Shown here one piece after another: positions 24,494 to 33,800 of a stretch of DNA of 64,000 nt (within the stretch, counting starts at the first letter, position 1; each line of letters starts with the position of its first letter). Origin of the DNA: Perkinsus olseni (Eukaryota; Perkinsozoa; Perkinsida; Perkinsidae); contig JABANP010000026.1 in the NCBI GenBank assembly GCA_013115135.1, forward strand, positions 1 to 64,000, written 5' to 3'. Below the pieces are notes generated by a model. The model was not told the DNA's origin and searched no databases. It was given only the letters and a program-made list of their open reading frames with translations. Made by a program: the position numbers and the translations under genes.

Positions 24494-25009
24494 CTTGGGT
24501 ACTCTAGAGAAGACTATTGAACTGTTGCTGTATTTGGACGACTTGCAGTAGGACTATCGTTGTCAGTCACTACCATTATACCTGGGTGGCTTACCCTACG
24601 CTGGCTATTGCTGCAGCTGACGACCTCGAGGAGTCTCCGTCCCGAGCGGCGACGGGAAACTTTCACAGCTATTTCATTTGAAGAAAGCGACTGAATCGAG
24701 TGTGGCTCATCTTGAAGGTTGAATGTCTCTGTTAAGTCGGTGTAGAGTTGCCATCACCACTAGTCCTGATTAGGGCGACTCAACACGCAGATGAATCGAG
24801 CATGTCGTATGCTGCTCTGATCACTTCGCTAATGGCTTACTCCCATAGTCTCAACTGAGGCCCAAGAAGGTCGTAGCCTTGGTCGCTCCCCGTCGTACTG
24901 CCTTTGCACTGTCTCCTCGCCTTCTTGCCACCCGTCACCATCCGCGTCGTGTCTGTTACTGCCTGTGGTTGAACAATCAGGTCTTTAGCTCACCTCGTTA
25001 GTCCATTCA
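24494..25009. other. Spacer between DOLPP1-like copies 1 and 2
   Basis: About 500 bp without a supported gene. The last 40 bp (CACCTCGTTAGTCCATTCAATGG) resemble the sequence just upstream of the later copies (near 26750), so the duplicated unit includes part of the upstream region and probably its promoter. Confidence 0.4.
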
Positions 25010-26176
25010 ATGGCCACAGTGTGCGAGCCTGCTTGGTATGTCGACTCGGACAGCGTCTGTCCCTTCGGTAATGGCGAGGGCTTCCTGCCGCCATTCGTAC
25101 GGTACTGTGGTAGGTGAGCACCTCCTCTTTGACATCACCGCTCCGACTAATCCGAACTTTTTCGACGGCATCTCCATTTTGTATGGATACCTACTTTTCG
25201 CAGCCATTCTGCTGGTCATCATTATGATGCTGTAGGCTGTTGAGGGCAGGTCTAGACGGCAGGCTGGTGATCTGCTTAGGTGGCGTAGAGGCTCGCGTGA
25301 GTACAGCTTAGTACTCTTCCTTATTGCCGTCACTCTTATCAGTGAATACGGTTGGAAGCGTATCGTAATAAAGCTCGCTTGGTCTGAGGGCCATCATACG
25401 TCCTAGGAGCAGGTGGAGCAGCCACGGCCTGTCGGGAGCTGCAACACCACCTGCGGGATGCCGTCTAGCCATGCTGTTATATCGGTGGCCCTCTGGACGA
25501 TATTGATGTTTGACGTAGCCTACCGTGCCTACCAGACTGAGCAGGGATACAGCGTGGGGTCTCCTTGTTAGCCCTCCCTCATTCAAGTCTGTGGCCACCT
25601 CAGGTGTCTCGGTCATTCCTCGAGAAGCTGCGATCCTTCATACGCGATGGACACATCCTGCCGACGGCCTCAGCCATTTCTGAAGGTACCCCTTCAGTCG
25701 TCGTCCCTCTCCATGTGTCGTCATTCTCCTCTTCCCATCAGATCAGCTGGTTGTAGTCGTTAGTTTCTGGTCGTTGGTACTCCTACCGATACCTCTATCA
25801 AGAGTCATCCTCCGGGACCATACTCCTCAGCAAGTCTTCATGGGAGGCATCATAGGTCGCCATTCGACCCACCGCGTATCCCCTCCATCCACATCGGCCC
25901 TTCTTAGGTATAGTAGAGGCCACCGTGTGGCACTTCATCACATTATTCGCTCGGATCAAGACAGATCGTTACGTGGGAGCCCGAGTTTGGAAGGGAATCT
26001 TCGTGAGCTGCCGGCACTCCATGGCTGCTATCGGCCATCCTCTTTTACAGATCCACAACTGGCCAGCCCCGCGTTGTTACATCCGTAAGGCTGCTGACGA
26101 AGCGGAGCTTGGATGTCGCGGAACTTCTGGCAGGGGTTCTTCCCCTGTCGGTGATGCGATTGGCGATGCTGTATGA
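25010..26176 (+). CDS. DOLPP1: Dolichyldiphosphatase-like PAP2 phosphatase, copy 2
   Basis: The start ATG 25010 reads MATVCEPAWYVDSDSVCPFG. A predicted helix follows (GISILYGYLLFAAILLVIIM, about 25.17-25.23 kb), then GSREYSLVLFLIAVTLISE (25.29 kb), the PAP2 C1/C2 block EQPRPVGSCN and GMPSSHAVISVALWTILM (25.41-25.51 kb), and after an intron SRVILRDHTPQQVFMGGIIG (25.80 kb) carrying the catalytic His. After a further splice the C-terminus reads IHNWPAPRCYIRKAADEAEL and ends at TGA 26174-26176. Exons and introns from about 25.42 to 26.08 kb are nearly identical to copy 4. All catalytic motifs are present, so I infer activity. Confidence 0.82.
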
Positions 26177-26769
26177 GTTGTTCAAGATGGCGACTTTTGC
26201 CGCCTCGTCGTTGGAAGGGGCGGTGAAATCTGCCAAATGGTGCATTGCGGCAGGGTCTGGCGGGCTTAGCCTGCTGACCTCCTCTCACTCTTTTTTAACG
26301 AATCATTTGTCTCTTCATGCCCACCTTACTGGCACAGTTTCACTCCACACCAGTCCGATTATTGAGTTGCATAGTGATGTCAAGTCAGTGGTGGCCGGTG
26401 ATTCGGCTCTCTCTGAAGGCTTCCAATGTCACGAAGCCACTGTTAGAAGGCCGCCCCTCCGGTGGCACGTCAGCCATTGCCCTTCTCTACCACTACTTCT
26501 TCTGATTACCATCGGACGCGTACTTTTGTCGGCGGTGATGCGTTGCTATCGGCTGCTCGGAGGGTTTCGTCTGGTTTATCCTCCGCTGCTTCTGAGCTTC
26601 GAGCTGCTCGGGTCACCATTGACTGGTACTCTCTCTCACTTCGTGTAAAGATCGGGGAAATCGAGGCTCGTGCAGAGGTCGGTCGTGTTGTCTCTGTGAG
26701 GGGGTCCCTTAAGATTCGTAGTCATCTATTCTGCCATGAGATCTTCAGCTTACCTTGTTAACCCTTTCA
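26177..26769. other. Spacer after DOLPP1-like copy 2 with duplicated tail element
   Basis: Contains an element ending ATTGAGTTGCATA near 26365 that recurs at about 27219 and 28682, downstream of the other units, so it belongs to the tandem repeat unit. A plus-strand open stretch (26462-26761) has a protein-like middle (GGDALLSAARRVSSGLSSAA), and a similar but diverged reading follows copy 4 at 28.77 kb. I cannot tell whether it is a small gene or a conserved UTR. Confidence 0.4.
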
Positions 26770-27093
26770 ATGGCTACAGTGTGGCGGCCTCCAAAGGTAT
26801 ATTGATTTCGATAGCCTATGTCCCTTCGGTGATGACAGAAGCCTCTCTGGCACTCATATGGTATAGTGTTAGGCCAATCTCTTATCGGTAACATAACCCT
26901 CTCCGTCTACCCGAACCTCTTCGATGCTCTCTCTATAATCTGTGGATATCGTCGCAAGGCTTCCAACGAGACTGAGTGCGGATGTTGTGGTACCTCCGGG
27001 AGGTCGTTTCTCGTCGGCACTGCCGCCGAAGATGCCGCTGGAAATACGCAGAGCGACGACTTCTCCTCCCCTTTATTCGTAAGGGTCGGTTGA
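26770..27093 (+). pseudogene. DOLPP1-like copy 3: internally deleted, frameshifted relic
   Basis: It begins like copies 2 and 4 (ATG at 26770, MATVW...). One extra base within the first 30 nt puts the YIDFDSLCPFG segment out of frame with that ATG. The first membrane segment survives (LIGNITLSVYPNLFDALSII). The reading then jumps at about 26955 straight to a C-terminal tail (RKASNETECGCCGTSGR) matching the RKAADEAELGCRGTSGR tail of copy 2. The missing piece corresponds to about 900 bp in copy 2 and includes all three PAP2 motifs, so no phosphatase activity is possible. It ends at a stop near 27091. Confidence 0.8.
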
Positions 27094-27393
27094 AGCTGTC
27101 TGAGGACCTATTTCAGCTCAGTCTCCTAATCTCGTCTGTTTTCCACATGACATCATTTTCTCGTCACGCCCACTTCAGTGGCGCAGTACCGATCCAGAGT
27201 CACTCCGGTAATTGAGTTGCATACTTAGGCCATGGCACCGATCGACCGGAGGGTCAGTCTTCCCCAGCTGGGAGGCTGGGCAGCCGCCATCTTCGCATCC
27301 ACTCGTGGCGACAGCGCATGTGAGCTAGTCTATTGCCATTCGCAGTCTACAAGTTCTTACCAGCCCCGCTGTTTCACCGTGCCTCTTTATCCA

Positions 27394-28559
27394 ATGGCTA
27401 CAGTGTGTGAGCCTGCTTGGTACGTCGACTCGGACAGCATCTGTCCTTTCGGTAATGGCGAGGGCTTCCTTCCGGCATTCGTATGGCACTGTGGTAGGTG
27501 AGCACCTTATCGGTGACATTACCGCTCCGTTTAATCCGGACTTTTTCGACGGCATCTCCATTTTTTACGGTTATCTGCTCTACGTGGTCGAGGTGATGCT
27601 CATTCTGACTATGCTGTAAGTTTATATACCCAACTGGCTGTAGACGGCGGCTTCACACTCTCACGTGGCGCAGAGGCTCCCGTGAGTACAGCCTAGTGCT
27701 CTTCGTCGTTGTTATCTTCATTCTTAGTGAGTTTGGCTGGAAACTCGCCGTAGTAGAGTGCGGCCTTTGAGCTGTGAATCATGCTTTGTCCTGGGTGCAG
27801 GTACGGCAACCACGGCCTGTCGGGAGCTGCAACACCACCTGCGGGATGCCATCTAGCCACGCAGTTAGGTCCGTGGCCCTCTGGACGATATTGATGTTTG
27901 ATGTAGCCTACCGTGCCTACCAGACTGAGCAGGGATACAGCGTGGGGTCTCGTCCGCCTCCCCCATTCAAGTCTGTGGCCACCTCAGGTGTCTCGGTCAT
28001 TTCTCGAGAAACTGCGATCCTTCATACGCAATGGTCACTTCCTGCCGACGGCCTCAACCATTTCTGAAGGTACCCCTTCAGTCGTCGTCCCCCTCCATGT
28101 GTCGTCATTCTCCTCTTCCCCATCAGATCAGCTGGTTGTAGTCGTTGGTTTCTGGTCGTTGGTACTCCTACCGATACCTCTATCAAGAGTCATCCTGCGA
28201 GACCATACTCCTCAGCAAGTCTTCATGGGAGGCATCATAGGTCGCCATTCGACCCACCGCGTATCCCTCTTCATCCACATCGGCCCTTCGTAGGTATAGT
28301 AGAGGCCACGGTGTGGCACTTCATCACATTATTCGTTCGGGTCAAGACACACCGTTACGTGGGAGCCTGCGTTTGGAAGGGAATCTTCGTGAGCTGCTGC
28401 CAGCACTCCATGGCGACGGACAGACGTGCCCTCGTTTAGATCCATAACTGGCCAGCCCCGCGGTGCTACATTGACAGAGCCGTCGAGGAGACTGCGCTCG
28501 ATGGCCATCATGCTCCAGTCGACAAGGCCGACCGTGTCGCCGACAGAGAGGTTCTATGA
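27394..28559 (+). CDS. DOLPP1: Dolichyldiphosphatase-like PAP2 phosphatase, copy 4
   Basis: The start ATG 27394 gives MATVCEPAWYVDSDSICPFG. The helix GISIFYGYLLYVVEVMLILT lies near 27.55-27.61 kb, then GSREYSLVLFVVVIFILSEF (27.68-27.74 kb), VRQPRPVGSCN and GMPSSHAVRSVALWTILM (27.80-27.90 kb), and SRVILRDHTPQQVFMGGIIG (28.18-28.24 kb) after an intron. The last exon begins IHNWPAPRCYIDRAVEETAL and ends at TGA 28557-28559. Against copy 2 the DNA differs mainly by single bases, including inside introns. The C-terminal tail after RCYI differs completely, so tails have been exchanged or have diverged separately. Membrane topology and motifs fit an ER dolichyldiphosphatase. Confidence 0.82.
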
Positions 28560-29400
28560 AATGCTCATGATAGTGACTTCTGCCACTTTTTCATTATGAG
28601 GCTCGGTATAGCCCACCCGTCACACTCCGAGTCGGGTACTCGCAACTGCCATCTTCCACGCCTCGCTCTACCCCGCGTGTTGAGTTGCATAGTTATGCCG
28701 TGGCGACGGTCGGCCGATGGCTCAGTCCTCTGCCCAGATGCTACAGCACTTGCGCCGGCGGTGCTTAGCAGCTGCCCTGCCGGTGGCACATCAACCTTTG
28801 CCTCGCGCTACCGTGGCAAGAGGGCATCCGGCTGCTGCGTCTCGGGTACTTTCGTCTACTTGGTCACCCAAGGTTGTTGTTACGGTCATTGCTCAGGATT
28901 CGGCCCTAGTAGCCAGTCTCCGGTCCCGAGGGCCATCACGGAGCCGCACGGCTTACTCTGTTGTGAGAGCCCGACATAGAGGGAAGGCCATCGCTTCATG
29001 CGAGCTCAAGCGAGATGTTAGGCACACGCCGAAGAAAATGCTTGCTGATGTAGATAGAACTGCCCAGCCAGGGATCGAACCCTGGACCTTTGCAGGTACA
29101 TAGCACGAGAGTATTGGAACCTGGAGAGCTCCTCCCTTGGGGTTCGGTGGTCCCCCCTAGGGATATACCCGGCCCGAGGAACAAGCCCGAGGCCTGGAAG
29201 CTGAGTCCAGAACAGCATGCACAGCTTCTCGAGGAGTAAGGCTTCTCGTCTCATGCCATCGCACGGCGTATTAGCGACGGAATGCCACTGACTAGAACGC
29301 GGCTTCACCTCCTAGGAGAGCCCACCTGTAGACCCTGGAATAGCACTATCAACCTACTCCTCTCGCTTTCCAGTAAGAGGGATACCCCCTAGGTACCTTC
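28560..29400. other. Unassigned spacer with tRNA-arm-like hairpin
   Basis: Downstream of copy 4 lies a tail element like those after the other units (TTGAGTTGCATA at 28682). A perfect 6-bp hairpin (CCAGGGATCGAACCCTGG, 29068-29085) has, on the minus strand, the look of a tRNA T-arm/B-box (GGTTCGATCCC). The loop is one base short and no acceptor or anticodon arms pair around it, so it is not a tRNA gene. No protein gene is supported up to 29.4 kb. Confidence 0.4.
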
Positions 29401-29429
29401 CTTCTGAAGGGGTGAAAGTAGTGAAGGCT

Positions 29430-30730
29430 CGAAGCAAGGCCCACAAGCTCTTAGCGCTGTATTGTCGGAAGAAAGGACTGGCATCGGTGGCAAGCTGCGA
29501 TGGATCATTTCCACCACCACAACATCCCAGCGGATGAGGTCACCTTCTCTCTGATGATCTTCGGTTACATCATGTGTCCGAAGCATCCGGGTGAGCTGGC
29601 CTGTTGAATTTCGTGGCGCAGTGACGATTTCTGCCAGGCTTGGATATGGCCCATTCGGTCCTAGAGGAGATGAAGCAGTGTGGGTTTGTCCATCCGACCG
29701 TGGTCAAGTTCCACGAGGACTTCCTCATGTCCTTGCGAGAGCTAGAGGCCTTTGACGCTCGACCCAATACCGGCAATATCAGACAGGTGCGGCCTCAAGG
29801 ACGGGTCTGGCCATCGACGCTCCTATGGGGACTCAAGCGCTTCCATCACCTCCGCTGGGCCTTCTCACCTGCCCGTCACATCATAGCTACCGCATGCACC
29901 TCTGGAGGGAGGGGGGCTACAGCGGGGCTCCTCTCTGCGGATTTTTGTGTTAACTCGGGACTATGCATGTATCCTTGATCTCAAACGATTTCGATGGTCT
30001 TGGAGATGAGAGCTGTTGAATAAATTCCCATCGTTACTTTCTGTAAGGGAAACCAATCGGACGAGCTGTCCCTGAGGTTGATTCCATCGGGTTTATATAG
30101 GGATGGGACCCATGTCAGATCATGCGGATGTTCTGGCAAATCGCCATGCTCTCGAAGCGGCGCCGGATCCGCCTCTTCCACCAGGAGATGGAGCGAAAGG
30201 TCCTGGCTGGGCAGTGGACTACTACTGGAATCGCCGAACAGCAACAGGCTGAGGTGGACGGGCTGGAGGAGGATCCCGACGAGGCCCTGCGGGAGGCGGC
30301 GCTCAAGGCTGCCTACGGATATGCCGGGGTCCGAGTACCGGAGGGTAGCACTAGCACTCAGGACGGCCCCGACGCGGTCGACGATGGTAGGGCGGTCAGA
30401 CAGTAGCCCGTCCAGTGGCTGGTCATAACTAGGAGACCACGAGTTCATGGGAACGGAGAGCAGGTCGAGAGTGGAGGAAGGCTCCAACAACATCGAGAAG
30501 ACAGGCGGGGATGTGCCTGAAGGAAGCGCGGCTGAGGTAGGCTCTTCGGGTGGATCGACGACGTCCTGAGGTTTGATTCTCAGGCAAGAGCCGAGCCACT
30601 CTATCGGCCATCGGATCAATTCTGGGCCGCCAGGGAAGAGGAGCTGACAAGACTGAAGATGGAGGATTCCCTCTACCGGCGAACGCAGTCCTTCAATAAG
30701 GAAGCGGAACCCCCACGCGCGGCGAAATAG
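29430..30730 (+). CDS. PPR-like / unrecognised spliced gene
   Basis: Exon pieces on the plus strand read WQAAMDHFHHHNIPADEVTF continuing SLMIFGYIMCPKHPG (29.49-29.59 kb), spliced over a 48-nt intron to LDMAHSVLEEMKQCG (29.64 kb). The pattern of a helix, then D-x-V-T-F-x-L-M-I, then a second helix resembles pentatricopeptide repeats, which bind organellar RNA, but only about one repeat is visible. Later exons (30122-30410: KRRRIRLFHQEMERK, acidic and basic helical; 30450-30570; and 30582-30730 ending EAEPPRAAK-TAG) are coding-like and end just before PARP1. Whether these form one gene is an inference. A 262-codon minus-strand frame here is a shadow of these exons. Confidence 0.45.
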
Positions 30731-30847
30731 AGGCCACCGCTGAAATCTGTCATGCGTTTCCGTTGCCACGTCTCAGTTTCCAATGCTACCGGAGCGGTCT
30801 TGAGTTGCGGTCTTTACCCGTGGGAGCTTCTCTCAGTTATTAATGGC

Positions 30848-33800
30848 ATGCCCTACTACGACCAGAACGTAGACTTCGTAGCGGAGTACGCCAAGACAGG
30901 GCGGTCGAATTGTCGTGCCTGCCATACGAGTATCCCTGAGAAGGCACTTCGGCTGGGGCGTATGGTCCAGAGCCCCTATTTCGACGGCAAGGTCCCCAGC
31001 TGGTAGTAATGGTGATGTGTGGAGCCGCTGAGAGGGCAGGTGGTGCAGGTACCACGCTAAGTGCTTCTGGAGGGGAAGGTCTCTGCCGGGCTCCGTGTCG
31101 GATATCTACGGCTTCTCATCCCTTGAAGTTCACGGATCAGGAGGAGATAGAGGCTCATTTAACAGTAGGAGAGGCTATCAAAGTCAACCAGTGGTCACAG
31201 GCGCACGGCTTGTGAGCCGCACTTACCGGCGCACGTTATGAGCTTCGGATCCCGCCTCCTGACTTGGCCGTTTCGTGCGCAGCTTCCCCTCACCCTTCCA
31301 TGCCAGGGCGCTCCGGGCGGTGGCAGATCTTCATCATCCTCATCCTCGTCGTCGGCGGCGGGTCTGAGAGTAGAATACGCGAAGTCGAATCGGGCGGAGT
31401 GTAGGGGCTGCTATAAGCGCATCGACAGAGGCGAAGTTCGACTTGGAATTGATGGCATGAAGGAAATAAGTGGGCGTTCCTGATGGCCTCGGCTCCCGCG
31501 AGTATCCTCTGAAAGGTCCTGGCTTCAATATCGAGGCCACAGACTGGCATCATGTACAGTGCTTTCTTAAGCGCGGGGACTACTCCGCGATGCGCCTCTC
31601 CAGCGCTGACCACCTACGAGGTATCAGCGGACTGGATGCAGGCGACAGGGAGGCTCTACAGGCGTCTATCGACCAGCGGAATGGAGTGCCGAAGACGAGC
31701 AGAAGTACTACCGCTGTGGGAATTTTGTGGCCCGCGACGTTTTTAGGTGCCAAGCGGCAGGGGACTCCGAAGGCCAGAGCGAAGAAGAAGAGCCGCAGTA
31801 GTGTCGTCGCCGTTACACCTGGGCGAGAGTCGGATGAGGTGCGCCCTGTGGTCTGTGCTGTCCTGTTGGATATCCCTGTCTTCTCCAGTTCGCGCCTAGC
31901 GGCGTATCCAAGGCCAGCCTGCGGGAGCAGTCCGATCGGTGGTTCACAGTGATGTCCCTTCTGGAGTGCCTCACTCGATCAGATCTACTGGATGAGCTAC
32001 AGGTGTGCACTATGCAGAATGCTTGTCTGTTGCGAGTTTCGGTGATGCTGCCCCGGTGTCAGGCCAACGGGTATTGGATAAGGAAAGGAGGGGAAGATGA
32101 CCTTCGTCAAATAGTAGCGGACTGTGTCCTCTTCGGCATACCAGATCGATGCCCCACCTGTGGCAGTGGCCGCTTCAGGTGAGCCCTCGGCGCGATGCTT
32201 TTCGATTATCGGGTTCCAGCCCCTGCTAGGCATGTGAATTCCGAGAAAAAACTATGTTCCCGAGGCGTATGATTTTTTCCCCGGGAAGTGAGTTTTTCAC
32301 AGTGTAATCGCCGATTTAGGCGTATAGTCGGAGCCTCGGAATCCGATCTCAGCGGAGCATCGATTCTACCCGAGCTGAGTTGAGCGCATTGTTCCCTCTG
32401 AGATCATCTTTGAAGAAGGTATATCTCCGATATAGTCGTTAACTCTCTCATCCGAGTCGGTGATTATGACAACCGATCTTGGAATATCGGCGCTAATCAA
32501 CTCTCCGTGAAGCTTCGTTTGGTGACCTCCCGTCGTCAACTCGTCATCCTTCCGCACGTTTCAGGTTGCATGGGGAGACCTACGAGTGCAGCGGCTGGAT
32601 AAGCGGGTACACTAAGTGCACTGAGACCTCACGGACGCCTGGTCGAAGCCTCTGGCGCTTCACTGATGACGCCTTGATGCTGCACCCTGAGTTGTCGCAG
32701 CTGAGACCATCCACGGGTAAGCTGTCAGGGGCGCTGTTTCCGAAGTATGGAGGGCGTCTAGGTGATCGACTGTTCGCGACGGTCGAGAAGTCGAAGGATG
32801 CTAAGCAGGAGGTTGCAAGTGGGCAGAATGAAGTTCAGCCGACTGAGTGGAACCATGTTGGCGATAAGACTAATACCCCTCTAAAAGGTACCATGCCGGG
32901 ATCGAACCAGCGACCTTCCGCATGAAACTTGCCGCAGGTATGATAATCGGGGCGATTGGGCGTCTGAGCCACACTCGCCCCCAGCTGAAGCAGATGATCT
33001 CTGAGGCTGGGGGAAAGTTACAGGATAAGGTCGATGGAAGGGTGAGTCGGTCGATCACCAGATGCTTCAACAACCTTGAAGTCTAGCTTCTGCGCCACTT
33101 GCACTTTTCGCAGGTTAATTTGGTCATTTCCACGGTGGCAGAGTTGGAGAAGCAAGCGAGCATCTACGCTAAGGCACGGCGGTCCAGACTGCCTGTTGTC
33201 AACGAGAGCTTCGTCACGGACTGCGTGGATCGAAAGGAAACACTGCCGCTGCAGCCCTACTTGTGCCACCCCGAAGGTAGGGTGTCAGCGCGCGAGGACG
33301 CAACATCCCCGTTCTTCAGAGGCTTCCGGATTCCTCAGCCACAGCGCGGGACGGAAGAGCGTATCCTCGGTGTCCAGCCGAATGTTGAAATCGGCTAAGT
33401 CGAGCGGAAAGGAGAAATTAAGGGTAGCTTCGTGTTGCTGCCTTTCACATGTGGTTCGCGCCAATCATGTCCAGTTGTAGAACTGGGGCTGCAAGGCTGA
33501 AGGGTGATCTTCATTTGTTAGATGAAAAGTGGCGTGGTGGTACACGATGATGAGCTCGCCGAGAGGGCGCATATCTTCGTTGATGGGACTGTGAGTAGTC
33601 CGAGGATTCTCTTCGCGAGCGGATCGGCTGCCGTTTCAGGTGGCTTACAGTGAGACCTTGTCGAGGACGGATGCGTCGTCCGGTACCAACAGCTTCTACA
33701 TCCTTCAACTTTATGAGGCTGATGATGGCGATGGCTACTGGGTGTATAGGTCGGTCCACTCTTCCGGTGTCTTCTCTGGAAGGAAATGTCAGGAAGTGGG

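Noticed and set aside
29040..29130. tRNA gene on the minus strand
   Set aside because: The T-arm-like hairpin has a six-base loop and no matching acceptor, D or anticodon arms within 150 bp.
29981..30769. 262-codon minus-strand open frame
   Set aside because: No family motif; the plus strand of the same interval has spliced coding-like exons ending before PARP1, so this is a shadow.
32880..32960. tRNA (T-arm GCTGG-TTCGATC-CCGGC, minus strand)
   Set aside because: The T-arm is canonical but no 5' acceptor strand GTACCAT or D-arm follows; the site is within a PARP1 intron.
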